Notes under the pieces: generated by a model
The model's input: only the letters and a program-made list of their open reading frames with translations
Told to the model about the DNA's origin: nothing
The model's database searches: none
Shown: in pieces, positions 25,241 to 33,784 of the stretch
Layout of the letters: every line of letters begins with the position of its first letter
Position numbering within the stretch: position 1 is the first letter of the stretch
Source of the DNA: an uncultured Dialister sp.
GTDB lineage: Bacteria > Bacillota > Negativicutes > Veillonellales > Dialisteraceae
NCBI GenBank assembly: GCA_900314595.1
Contig: OMVW01000020.1
Coordinates: 1-33,784, forward strand
Length of the DNA: 33,784 nucleotides
Direction: 5' to 3'
Translations under genes and position numbers: made by a program

Positions 25241-25276
25241 AAAAGCGGTATGAACTGATTTGTTCATACCGCTTTT
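25241..25276. terminator. Bidirectional terminator between pssA and the GT4 gene
   Basis: A perfect 15 bp stem AAAAGCGGTATGAAC/GTTCATACCGCTTTT has a 6 nt loop, with A tract and T tract on the two flanks. It serves pssA on the + strand and the glycosyltransferase operon on the - strand. Confidence 0.9.
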
Positions 25277-25280
25277 CAAT

Positions 25281-26457
25281 TCAAATCTTACTGACCTTGT
25301 GTATCAGCTCTTCCCACATAGTCCACATACAGTCTGGCTTGTACTGCTGCACTAGTTCACGACCTGTCTTGCCCATCCGGATTCTAAGATCTGCATCATC
25401 CATTAATGCAGACAAGGCCTTGGATAATAACATCTGTTCATTATCCACCAAAAAGCCAGTTTCTCCTTCATGAATCAGCTCATTGGTACCACCGCAGGTC
25501 TTGAGCCCGATACAAGGAAGCCCTGCCGACATGGCTTCCGCCAGTCCCTGTGGAAATCCTTCACTGGTACTGGGAATGCAAAAAATATCACTCCGATAAT
25601 AAACCTCTTCGATGTGGTTTGTTTTGCCTTTCAGTAAAATTCGGTCTCCCAGATGCTTTGATTTCCTCTTCCATACTTCTGGCATAATGGGAACTTTTCT
25701 CTCCCCAGAATTCTACATTCCAGTCCGGATACCGATTTGCCAATGTTGCAAAGGCCTGGACCAGCAATTTCTGATTTTTCCTCCCAGATACGTTTCCTAC
25801 ACAGGAAATAAGGTGTTTTCCCTTTTCTTTCCCTGGAGTAGCCTGGTACTCTGCTGGAAAGGCTGCATTTCCGATTGCCACCACCGGAACGCCGGGAAAA
25901 TATTTCTTCGCAACTTCTACCTTCGATGGCCAGAGAACCTGGATAGCTGCACTTTTAGCAACTGCCTCCCTTTCCTCATCAGAAAGAAGGGGCATCTGCA
26001 CCGCCGGATCACCACGGAACATGGTAATTACAGATCCCTGATAATCAGCATCAGTAATTACATACTTCGTAGAAGGTGCAGAACAGGAAAGAATGACATC
26101 TGCCGGATATTCATTCAGGAATCGGCGTATCCGTGGACCATACGGTCTTCCTGTAAATTCTGCATTGATGCCCTGCGCCTTTTTCTGACTGAAAAGCCGA
26201 GCCAATTCTCGATATACCCGCAGGGTAAAAGGCAATTTTTCTGAGACCACTTTATGTCTATTTTCAAAGAGAATATTGAGCTGTCTCACCTTAGAATCAA
26301 TAGGGAAATGGGGATTCCCTTCTATTCCATCCCGATACAGTACAGTCACATCATATCCTTTTTTCACAAGGTCACTGGACAGGTAGCAGGTCAGCTTTTC
26401 TACTCCTCCTGGCATATCCACATAATGGGTCCCAAAATGAGCTATTGTAATCCTCAT
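25281..26457 (-). pseudogene. Family 4 glycosyltransferase, frameshifted
   Basis: Together the two frames make a complete GT-B enzyme of about 390 residues. The N-terminal part (26457 to about 25650) has AHFGTHYVDMPGGVEKLTCY, SCVGNVSGRKNQKLLVQAF and ends EEEIKASG. The C-terminal part (to 25281) continues DRILLKGKTNHIEEVYYRSD with the donor-site motif STSEGFPQGLAEAMSAGLPC (the EX7E glutamates). The shift lies in a GGG (minus strand) at about 25648-25650. Removing one G joins the frames with no residue missing. AAGGA precedes the ATG. It is the last gene of the second polysaccharide operon. It could be a true loss, a variable site, or a sequence error. Confidence 0.8.
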
Positions 26458-26530
26458 GATTTTCCTTTAAAATCCTATGACTGCAAGCTTATTGATTTAC
26501 AAGCCTCTATTAATAAACAATGTTATATTA

Positions 26531-27498
26531 TTATTTTTTCATCTTGCTAATTTTATGCCTAGCATAGAATACACAAAAAATATCCATATTATGCAATATA
26601 CACCAACCAAGAAATTTATCACACCAACGTCCTTTTATGGGATAAGGCCAAAGCGTTCTAATAGCTTCAAAGAGCTCATTTGTGTGTTTACTAGACAAAT
26701 CATGTAACAGAACCGCCATGCTGTAAGCCTTAACTGCACCAGAAAAGGCCCTGCTGGTACAATGTTCAAAATGTTCAATATGATGCGGAAAATGTTTTCT
26801 GCAGATCATAAGCCGATAATACCAGAGATAAAAATTTCCCATATATCTCTTTCCATTAAATGTATGCCGGATAGAAGTTGGATTGTCAATAAGATGATAA
26901 TAAAGAGGTTCTTCGATAACCGCTATTTTACGAGCCTCCAAAAACATTTGGATAGCCATATAGCCATCAGCTGCAGACCTTGCCATCTCAGAAGGTGCAT
27001 GTTTATCAATCCACATAGTACGGGACACACTAAAGTTCCAAAGAGTAGAATATCTTCCCATGACAGCCTTCTCCTGCATGACTGTTAAATCCTCTTCTTG
27101 AGGCAAATGGGTTTTTGTTAAAACTCCTTCTTCAATATCCCTTGTCCCATATGCTACCAGATCCGCACCTGTTTGCATAAATTTTTCTACCACCTTTGCG
27201 ACAAGATTCTTGTCAGCATAATCATCTGCATCTACCCAGATAATATAGTCACCACGTGCCTTTTTTATAGCCGTTTCACGAGTCCTGGTAACTCCCTGAT
27301 TTTCCTGATGGAATACACGAACCCGTGAGTACCAGCATACGAATCACAAATCTTACCTGAATTATCCGGGGAACCATCATCAATTAAAAGCACTTCATAA
27401 TTAGTCGCCGTCTGATGGACCAATGTGTTCAGGCACTTCTTCAAATATTTCTCCGCTTTATAAACCGGGACAATAATGGATACAACAATTCCAGTCAT
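26531..27498 (-). pseudogene. Family 2 glycosyltransferase, frameshifted paralogue
   Basis: The first part begins SIIVPVYKAEKYLKKCLNTL and LLIDDGSPDNSGK and runs to DSYAGTH. After the shift the other frame reads RVFHQENQGVTRTRETAI, then the metal motif WVDADDYAD, and continues to the stop at 26531. The break is at about 27321-27325. Adding one base turns CACGGG into CACTGGG (minus strand) and gives THWVRVFHQ, matching YDWVRVIHQ in the intact GT2 at 17279. The rest aligns with that paralogue throughout. The AAGGAG ribosome site overlaps the pEtN transferase stop codon. Without the repair the product would be a 77-residue fragment. Confidence 0.8.
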
Positions 27499-27508
27499 TT
27501 TATCTCCT

Positions 27509-29245
27509 TTACATATCCGATTCCAATTTTACTTTTCCGTGCATAGTGCAAGAAACCTCAACAGGTAAGTCATATGAATCTGAAGATAAATCACATTGTG
27601 GGGAATAAGCAGATGTCCTAACTCCCATGAGTCCGCTTACCGTGTCAAATACAAGGTCATTGGTAAATACTCCAAGGCTGTTTCCCCGCAGATGCTTATC
27701 CAGCTCTGGCCTCTTTTTTTTCAGTTCCGAAGAAGCATAAATCCAGCATGGTATACGAACCATGTCAAATGTGAAATGGCCTGTTCCATGAGTATATTTC
27801 ATATCCTCACCGTGATCCGAAACATAAATGATAGAATCCGGATGGATGCGTTTCATAAGAAAATCATATATCCCATGCAGTATATAATCTGTATACATAA
27901 TGGACATATCATAATCACCAAGAGGCTTATCCAGCTTTGAGCCGATTTCTTTTACATATTCTTTCGGCACCCGATCCTTATACCTAATATGGCTCCCCAT
28001 GAGGTGAATAACAATAAAATGGTTCCCTTTATCCGGGATTTCGCTCAATAGGTCCAAAATCTGGCTATCATCCCCCTGCCTTGCAATCGTCCATAGCTGA
28101 TGATTTGCTTCTTTAGCGATTGAAACCGTAAGTGTATCATTAGCCCCCTGATTACTTATCCACCATGTATCCATTCCTGCCGCTTTCGCTGCATCAACCA
28201 GTGACACCATATAGGAAGGATCTTGGTGGTTATACTGATTCATCCCTGTCAGCATATAGGATAGGACCTGTGCAGTCTGCGAGAAACAGGCATAAGCTTT
28301 ATCCAGAAAATAAAAATGTGAAGCCTTTTTCATCTCTGTTTCCCAGGGGGTGGTATCTGCAAAATAGCCCTCATTGAAGGCTCTCATGTGATTCCTATTT
28401 GCACTCTCACCGATAATAAGAACCGTAGTCCCCGGATGACCATCCTCCAAGTGAACGTCCAATTTTTTAATATTATCTCCATGAACCTTGCTGATTTTCT
28501 TCATAGCTAAGATACTTCTCCGAGCTTCTTTCAGGTGTTTTATAGGATAACTGGACATTACATATTTTAATGACACCACAAAACAGAGCAGACCCCAAAT
28601 AAAAGCCCCGTAAAAAGAGCCACCCTTTGAATAATTGATTGATAGCCCAAGATAATATGCAGAAAATCCTCCTACCAATAAAATACATGTAGCCAAGCAC
28701 ATAAAAAGCCTTAGGATTCCAACTTCATCCAAGATGAATGCGCTTGCCTCTTTGAGATTTGTAAGCAATACAGGAATCATATCACCACTCTGGAAAACAT
28801 TATGATATTTTGAAAAATACCATAAATAACTCCCAACAGAAACAATGGTAAAAAGTATAAATAGCGGAACTATGATTGAATCTGCAGTCTGCCCCCATTT
28901 CCCAAACCGAGGAAGAGTTATAACAAGTGAAGTAAATGCCATTCCGAATGTATACTCACTCTTCATTCGAGAAAAATCCTTATCTTCCGGTGACAATGCA
29001 TGTCCCCTGACCCATGCAAAAGGCAATGTCCAACAAAATACAAGAAAGACGAATAGCACTCCATCTGCTGATAAAAAAGAAATGCCGGAAGCCCAAGATG
29101 ACAAAGCCATATAAATAAGACCAAATAATCCTATTCTTAGCCCACGCCATTTATATAGATTTGTGCATCCTGCAATAATAGCAAACCCATATATAATTGC
29201 ACTGATAATAAAAGGGTCAAATACTATTTGAAGAATCTCAACCAT
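27509..29245 (-). CDS. Phosphoethanolamine transferase, sulfatase fold (copy 2)
   Basis: A 578-residue membrane enzyme, a paralogue of copy 1 over its whole length. It shares the N-terminal VFDPFIISAIIYG / KWRGLRIGLFG pattern, with five membrane segments to about residue 230. Then come Glu280 (LIIGESANRNHM), nucleophile Thr324 (CFSQTAQVLSYMLTG), HLMGSH and YVSDHGEDM. No EptA-type cysteine pairs are present. I chose the ATG at 29245 because it aligns with copy 1 and has GTGGGG upstream; an ATG at 29257 and a TTG at 29269 are in frame. It is intact although the genes on both sides are frameshifted. It differs enough from copy 1 to be an old duplicate, perhaps with another acceptor. Confidence 0.85.
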   Translation of the reverse strand: MVEILQIVFDPFIISAIIYGFAIIAGCTNLYKWRGLRIGLFGLIYMALSSWASGISFLSADGVLFVFLVFCWTLPFAWVRGHALSPEDKDFSRMKSEYTFGMAFTSLVITLPRFGKWGQTADSIIVPLFILFTIVSVGSYLWYFSKYHNVFQSGDMIPVLLTNLKEASAFILDEVGILRLFMCLATCILLVGGFSAYYLGLSINYSKGGSFYGAFIWGLLCFVVSLKYVMSSYPIKHLKEARRSILAMKKISKVHGDNIKKLDVHLEDGHPGTTVLIIGESANRNHMRAFNEGYFADTTPWETEMKKASHFYFLDKAYACFSQTAQVLSYMLTGMNQYNHQDPSYMVSLVDAAKAAGMDTWWISNQGANDTLTVSIAKEANHQLWTIARQGDDSQILDLLSEIPDKGNHFIVIHLMGSHIRYKDRVPKEYVKEIGSKLDKPLGDYDMSIMYTDYILHGIYDFLMKRIHPDSIIYVSDHGEDMKYTHGTGHFTFDMVRIPCWIYASSELKKKRPELDKHLRGNSLGVFTNDLVFDTVSGLMGVRTSAYSPQCDLSSDSYDLPVEVSCTMHGKVKLESDM

Positions 29246-29274
29246 GATACCCCACATATATAAACTCAATTATT

Positions 29275-30472
29275 CTATTTTAAGTTTGATTTTAATCGCA
29301 TGCTACCTGCTATAATCCCCATCAATGCGAAATACATCCTACTTGGAATTTTATTAATTATAGTCGTATCTACCATCCCCTGTAAAAAGAACGATAAAAA
29401 TATGATCGAAATTAAAAGGCACCAATAATAATCGCGTTGCTTTCTAACAGTTGCATAGAGTCCTGCTATAGTTGCTGCCAAGTAGATTAAATAGCCAAAA
29501 CCGCCTAAAGTTCCGCCGGTAGACATATAATAGAGCATCATGTTATGGAGCATACTAAGGCCCTGCTCATGTACATTTATAGGATGATATTTCCCGTAAT
29601 AGTTTTCCTCCCAGTGGTCCGCACCAACACCAATCATTTTGTGTTCTTCCCACATCTGGATAGATGCTGTAATCATCGAACCTCTTTCTCCACCCAGTTT
29701 GACTTCATGCCGACCGCTTTGCATATAGTAAGCACCCAAACCAGCAAAAATAATTGTAGCAGCAACCACAATAATACTTATTTTTTTTACCAAAGGTGAA
29801 ATAAAATTTCTCGTTTCAAATACAGCTATTATTATGCCTATGATAACCGATGCGGAAAGCGCAATAAGTGCTCCCCTGGAACGAGTCATTACAAGACAGA
29901 CAATAGCAGATGCCAAAACAATAACAGATAGAATCCTATACCATTTGTCCTTATTTTTAATATCTGCATATACAATACAAGGTGCCATAAGATTAATCAT
30001 AGTACCAAAATGGTTAGGATGAGCATAAGGCTTAAAATTCGAATCCCTGGTTGCAAATACCACTGGTATAGACCAATAGCACAGGCAATCGCCAATCCAA
30101 CCAGAATCCCCCATCTGATTCCTTTTTCTACTTGATACTTTGCTGAAATCCACCAAGTCATGAAGAAGGGGATTACCAAAGCAAAATGATTTACAGCCCT
30201 TGATATATCCCGGTAATCTTCATGTAGTACTGCTGATAAGATAAACAGAAAATAAAGAGCTAAGATCCCCAAAGCCATATAAACGAATGGCTTCGTAACC
30301 TTTGGTAAAAACGACATCTCTTTTTATAAGAAAAAGCTGCATCACCAATAAAAAATATAGCGAAAATTATAAATGCATAGCTGGAATAGGCAGCGGTAAA
30401 ACGGCACGATAACATAACAAGAAACAGACTTATTACCACCCCAGCAATGCCGTTCAATTTAGCAATTTGCAT
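29275..30472 (-). pseudogene. O-antigen ligase/polymerase-like gene with two frameshifts
   Basis: A paralogue of the ligase at 18317, split over three frames. It starts MQIAKLNGIAGVVISLFLVM, shifts in a T5 run at 30321-30325, continues PFVYMALGILALYF to GIRILSL, and shifts again at about 30027. It then runs YAHPNHFGTMINL to the stop at 29275. One added base at each site restores one frame: SYKKEMSFLPK at the first and ILSLYAHPNHFG at the second, as in the paralogue's SLSFYAHPNHFG. It keeps GVGADHWEENYYGKYHP and LHNMMLYYMSTGG. An AAGGGA precedes the ATG, 28 bp after the stop of copy 3. Either a recent pseudogene or sequence errors. Confidence 0.8.
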
Positions 30473-30500
30473 AACGAATCCCTTTTGTTTACTTCTTTAA

Positions 30501-32303
30501 TTATTTTGAGGTTGTTGGATCTTCCTGAATCTTCACATCCCCATTTTTAGAAACAGCCTTATCCCAAGTCAGGCCATAATGGAGCGAGGAAATATCATAT
30601 ACAGTATCATATTCATTATTGATCGCCCCCATAATACCACAAACCATGTCATAGACCAAATCATTGGTAAATATACGATTCTCATTTACTCTTAGATTGT
30701 TAGCCACAGCGGAATGGTTATTTTTATATTCCGATGACAGATAAACGAAACAGGGGGAATGTATCATATCCCACGTAAATATTCCATCTCCATGGAAACG
30801 AACCATATCTTCTCCATGATCCCCAAAGTACACCATGGCTTCTAGATTTAGATTATCCTTTGCATACTGATATATATTCTTCAGCACTTCATCTGTATAT
30901 TTAATGCTGGAATCATAATCATCGACTTTTTCCGAATTCCCATCCACATGAATTCTGTCAAAATCAGGTGGTATCCGATCCCGATACCGATCGTGACTTC
31001 CTTCCAGATGAATCACAATGAAATTGCTCTCTGTTGTTGGAACTGCCTTAAGATAATCCATAACCTTCATATCATCCCCGCCAGGATGAGTGGTAGTGAA
31101 GCTCTTTTTCGATGAACCAGAAACAAGAGCTAATGTCATATTTCCTGGTGATGGAGCCTGATTGCTAATAAAGTAACTATTATAACCAACTTTATTCGCC
31201 ACATCCGTAATCGTTATCATATCATTCCTATCTACTCCATTATACTGGTTAAGATTTGTCAACGCCATGGAGAGGGATTTCTCGGTCAGCGGATAACAAG
31301 AATATGTATTTTTTAGAAGATAAAAATCAGCGTTATCTTTTTGGGAAGAAAGCCATGGAGTTGTTTCAGCCGGATAGGCCGGATTAAATGCCTTCATATG
31401 GTTCCGATTTGCACTTTCGCCAATGACAACTATGATCGTTCCCTGCATTTTATCTGGTGCGTTCCCTATGAAATGGAACTTTTCCATATTTTCATCATGT
31501 TTAGCCATAGCTGCCTTTGCTCTTATCAGGTACTTGTGAGCTACATGATAGGGCCAGGCTGGGAAGATCTGGGGAATCCAGTGGGCTATGGTCACCAGTG
31601 CCGCTATAGTAAGAACCGCAATAATAATCTTTCTGATTAATGAAGGCGATGTAACCCCCCCATTTTCATCAATTCGGCTTCCCTTGACAATGAGCCGTCC
31701 AATAAAAATCATATAGACCGCAAACAGTACCAGTACCACTCCCAGGGAGCCAAAGCCCAAGTGGGACTGGAGGAATTCCATGGCCTCCTTCGAATTGGTA
31801 AGGAGCACGGAAATCATGTCCGTAGAAGTAAATCCGGCGCCAAAGATTTTGTAATAGGTCATGTAGACAAAGGCGCTCAGAGAAAGGTAGCCAATGAGAA
31901 GAAAATTGAATATCCGAAGGAAAGGCCTGATTTTCCAGCAGATAGAGCCTACGTATTCCATCAAAAACGTGAGCACTAAAACGGGCATAAGGGTAAGCAC
32001 ATCATTGTTGAGTGCCTCTACCCGAATGCCCCAGTTTCCACCGGATTTTGCCTGGATATAAGAGAACGCGCCAAGCCAGAGATAGAAAATAACCAGGCCC
32101 GGCCGCCAGGAAGGATGAAAGAGGCTCCGTCGCGTTACCAGCTGGGCGGCAAATACAAAAATCACGCCTGCCAATGCATTACGCAGTCCATGGTAAGTGT
32201 CAAGTTTTCCTCGGTAATTCATTTGACTGTCGATGATTACTATCTCCGTGGCTTCGGTTTTATCAGTATTTCTGTATAGCTCTGGCCAGTTATAGTTTCT
32301 CAT
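30501..32303 (-). CDS. Phosphoethanolamine transferase, sulfatase fold (copy 3)
   Basis: A 600-residue membrane enzyme, related to copies 1 and 2 but the most divergent. The N-terminal half holds five membrane segments. The periplasmic half has IIVVIGESANRNHMKAFNPA, the nucleophile region CYPLTEKSLSMALTNLNQY (TEK in place of TAQ), HLEGSH and YFGDHGEDMVRFHGDG. The start is uncertain. The ATG at 32303 has only a weak GGAGTGAGG 13-18 nt upstream, and an in-frame ATG at 32222 is possible. It heads the second operon, 28 bp before the ligase gene, behind an extended -10 promoter. The first 99 bases or so of its coding region recur at the end of the window. Confidence 0.83.
   Translation of the reverse strand: MRNYNWPELYRNTDKTEATEIVIIDSQMNYRGKLDTYHGLRNALAGVIFVFAAQLVTRRSLFHPSWRPGLVIFYLWLGAFSYIQAKSGGNWGIRVEALNNDVLTLMPVLVLTFLMEYVGSICWKIRPFLRIFNFLLIGYLSLSAFVYMTYYKIFGAGFTSTDMISVLLTNSKEAMEFLQSHLGFGSLGVVLVLFAVYMIFIGRLIVKGSRIDENGGVTSPSLIRKIIIAVLTIAALVTIAHWIPQIFPAWPYHVAHKYLIRAKAAMAKHDENMEKFHFIGNAPDKMQGTIIVVIGESANRNHMKAFNPAYPAETTPWLSSQKDNADFYLLKNTYSCYPLTEKSLSMALTNLNQYNGVDRNDMITITDVANKVGYNSYFISNQAPSPGNMTLALVSGSSKKSFTTTHPGGDDMKVMDYLKAVPTTESNFIVIHLEGSHDRYRDRIPPDFDRIHVDGNSEKVDDYDSSIKYTDEVLKNIYQYAKDNLNLEAMVYFGDHGEDMVRFHGDGIFTWDMIHSPCFVYLSSEYKNNHSAVANNLRVNENRIFTNDLVYDMVCGIMGAINNEYDTVYDISSLHYGLTWDKAVSKNGDVKIQEDPTTSK
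32192..32290. repeat. 99 bp exact direct repeat, copy A
   Basis: Identical base for base to 33686-33784. It lies within the 5' coding part of the third pEtN transferase gene, beginning GGTAAGTGTCAAG and ending TCTGGCCAGT. Similarity stops abruptly on the left: TCCAT precedes this copy and CCGCA precedes copy B. On the right copy B is cut by the window end. Confidence 0.95.
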
Positions 32304-32383
32304 TTTACGCTTCTGCGCCTCACTCCGGACATTCTGGGCGATTTTACGCTCTGCCTGTTTCTTAACAGTGAAATATCATATGT

Positions 32384-32392
32384 ATTATATCA
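32384..32392 (-). promoter_or_regulatory. Extended -10 promoter for the second polysaccharide operon
   Basis: On the minus strand TGATATAAT is an extended -10 box about 80 bp before the start of copy 3 of the pEtN transferase. No good -35 is seen. It lies between the hydrolase terminator and the gene, so it should drive the operon independently. Confidence 0.5.
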
Positions 32393-32451
32393 CGCTTACG
32401 ACATTTTAGCAGTACTCCATCAATCAGGTAGTGGCGCGAAGGCCGGGAGGA

Positions 32452-32482
32452 AATAAAAAAATCCCGCAAAAACTTGCGGGAT
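32452..32482 (-). terminator. Terminator of the hydrolase gene
   Basis: A perfect 9 bp stem ATCCCGCAA/TTGCGGGAT has a 4 nt loop. On the minus strand it is followed by seven T (the A tract at 32454-32460). It is 72 bp after the hydrolase stop and separates that gene from the pEtN operon. Confidence 0.88.
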
Positions 32483-32554
32483 GCACTAATTAAACATTTA
32501 ATTATATCTTACGTACACTATTATCACTCCAGCATATTATTGGATCGGTATACA

Positions 32555-33382
32555 TCATAACCTGTTCGCAAAATCGGTTACTGCCTGGTTAAATTTGTCT
32601 GCTTCCAACCAGAACAGTAGATGCCCGCCTTCATAAAATGGAACAAACTCTCCCTTGGGAATCTGAGCAGCGATCCATTTCCCCTGCTCCACGCTTTTCG
32701 GGAAAATGCCGCTATCCGCAGCGACCACCAAAACCGGGACGGTAATCGTGGACAGCACATCGGTATAGTCACTGTAGCAGTAATCGCCATACAGCGCGAT
32801 TCCCAAATACGGCGGCAGTTTCATCATCTCCTCATGCAGCCAGTCCATACCGGGCGGTATCACGCCATCTTTAAAGATTTTTTTGGCAAACGCTGTGGCA
32901 AAGGCGTCACGGTCTTTCAAAATCGCACCGACAAATGCGTTGAAGCCTTCCATGTTATAATCGCGCAGGCCGTGTGAATTCCAAGCGCCGCTGCTGAACG
33001 GGAACGGCGTCATGTCGATCAGGCCTAGCCCGGCCAGCCTTCCTTCTTCTTTACCAAACTGTTTCCAGTACGACAGCATAGTCGGCCCGCCCATAGACCA
33101 GCCCATCAGAATCATATCATGCAAATCCAGATTCATAATGACTTCATGAATATCCTGTGCAAGCCGGTCAATGCGGTATCCGTCAATCCCCTTGGAGGAA
33201 CGACCATGACCTCGTAAATCGATGGTCACCACCGTAAAACGGTCTTTCAGGCCCTCCATGTTCTTTTTATAGAACCGCCCCGAGCAGCCCCAGCCATGAA
33301 TCAACACGACGGGGCGGCCACTGCCTTCCATCTCATAATAAATATGCGCGCCGTCGCTGACTTTAACCAATCCACTTTTCAT
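32555..33382 (-). CDS. Alpha/beta-fold hydrolase
   Basis: A 275-residue cytosolic alpha/beta hydrolase. The oxyanion motif is HGWG (29-32) and the nucleophile elbow GWSMGG with Ser96. The likely acid is Asp223 (VVAADSGIFP), and the catalytic His254 is in EGGHLLFWLE. The overall pattern (RPVVLIHGWGCSGRFY, then TIDLRGHGRSS) is that of esterase/chloroperoxidase-like enzymes; the substrate is unknown. I chose the ATG at 33382, preceded by GGGAGG at 11 nt. A TTG at 33406 is the alternative but would contain that site. The gene follows a nitroreductase remnant and has its own terminator. Its base composition is more GC-rich than the AT-rich operon beside it, so the cassette may be a separate insertion. 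Confidence 0.88.
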   Translation of the reverse strand: MKSGLVKVSDGAHIYYEMEGSGRPVVLIHGWGCSGRFYKKNMEGLKDRFTVVTIDLRGHGRSSKGIDGYRIDRLAQDIHEVIMNLDLHDMILMGWSMGGPTMLSYWKQFGKEEGRLAGLGLIDMTPFPFSSGAWNSHGLRDYNMEGFNAFVGAILKDRDAFATAFAKKIFKDGVIPPGMDWLHEEMMKLPPYLGIALYGDYCYSDYTDVLSTITVPVLVVAADSGIFPKSVEQGKWIAAQIPKGEFVPFYEGGHLLFWLEADKFNQAVTDFANRL

Positions 33383-33419
33383 AATACAAAAGGCCTCCCT
33401 TCGCAACTAAAAGATTGTA

Positions 33420-33626
33420 TTATGCAACCCAATACACTCTGCCTTCTCTACGTTTTGCAGCTGCCGGCTTATCCCCTTCAACATAACCGACCGCACAATG
33501 CCCGATGCCTTCCCATTCGCCTTCCACACCAAGTGATTTCAGCAGATCTTTCCATTCGTCCATTTCGAACTCTTCTTTAGCCCGGTGGATCCAGATACTG
33601 CCAAGTCCCAACGATAGTGTTTGCAT
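33420..33626 (-). pseudogene. C-terminal remnant of a nitroreductase-family gene
   Basis: The 68-residue frame reads SLGLGSIWIHRAKEEFEMDE, then LKSLGVEGEWEGIGHCAVGY and ends RREGRVYWVA. This is the C-terminal third of small FMN-dependent nitroreductases (LGLGSCWIHRAKE, then GIGNCILGY in typical members). The N-terminal two thirds, with the FMN-binding arginine and serine region, are absent. Upstream bases 33627-33685 show no continuation in any frame. The bases just before the break include GCGGGTCTTTTTT (minus strand), which looks like the right arm and T tract of a terminator without its left arm. The remnant lies 38 bp from the hydrolase start and may only serve as leader. Confidence 0.75.
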
Positions 33627-33685
33627 TTTTAACTCTAATTAATTCTATCATCATACAGAGTTTAAGGCAACAAAAAAGACCCGCA

Positions 33686-33784
33686 GGTAAGTGTCAAGTT
33701 TTCCTCGGTAATTCATTTGACTGTCGATGATTACTATCTCCGTGGCTTCGGTTTTATCAGTATTTCTGTATAGCTCTGGCCAGT
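33686..33784. repeat. 99 bp exact direct repeat, copy B
   Basis: Identical to 32192-32290, offset by 1494 bp, and runs to the last base of the window. It would encode part of the N-terminus of a second pEtN transferase copy on the minus strand. Its length equals a k-mer size commonly used by short-read assemblers, so this may be where an assembly path re-enters itself. A real tandem duplication is the alternative. Confidence 0.95.

Noticed and set aside
32192..33784. Insertion-sequence target duplication
   Set aside because: 99 bp is too long for a target-site duplication, and no transposase or terminal inverted repeats occur between the copies.

Overview
The window looks like chromosome of a diderm Firmicute in the Negativicutes, most like Dialister or a close relative. 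Three things point that way: a Gram-positive-style divIVA and strong AGGAGG ribosome sites; lipopolysaccharide-type genes (O-antigen-ligase-like, phosphoethanolamine transferases, psd/pssA); and intergenic spaces full of small palindromic repeats. This placement is inference from gene content, not a database match.

Left part (1-12.2 kb): housekeeping and orphan genes separated by repeat-rich spacers. In order: the tail of a truncated gene; an IMPACT/YigZ protein (-); a DUF4143-type ATPase (-); a small secreted protein of unknown role (-); a LarA-family nickel-pincer racemase (-) with a clear promoter; an M24 aminopeptidase and aroD operon (+); divIVA (+); a YitT-type membrane protein (+); a 1.36 kb gene-free stretch with hairpins and one strong terminator; and an HD-domain phosphohydrolase (-).

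Middle (12.2-15.8 kb): an AlbA_2/Schlafen-type ATP-binding regulator preceded by three repeats phased at exactly 21 bp. It sits between an intact HD gene and a truncated second copy that stops just before the HD motif. Next to it is an unrecognised 469-residue coiled-coil protein. This is the most accessory-like part of the left half.

Right part (15.9-32.3 kb): an envelope polysaccharide locus. UDP-glucose dehydrogenase and a UDP-glucuronate 4-epimerase-like enzyme would supply UDP-glucuronate and UDP-galacturonate. One operon is pEtN transferase, O-antigen-ligase-like protein, GT2 (the last two joined as TGAATG). A second, paralogous operon is pEtN transferase, ligase, pEtN transferase, GT2, GT4. 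In it the ligase and both glycosyltransferases are interrupted by four single-base indels, while both pEtN transferases are intact. Between the two operons, psd-pssA make phosphatidylethanolamine, the usual donor for pEtN transferases, so the locus may hold donor synthesis and three users together.

Right end (32.4-33.8 kb): an alpha/beta hydrolase and the C-terminal remnant of a nitroreductase, with their own terminator. The last 99 bases repeat exactly the 5' part of the third pEtN transferase gene. This is either a real rearrangement or the end of a short-read assembly path.
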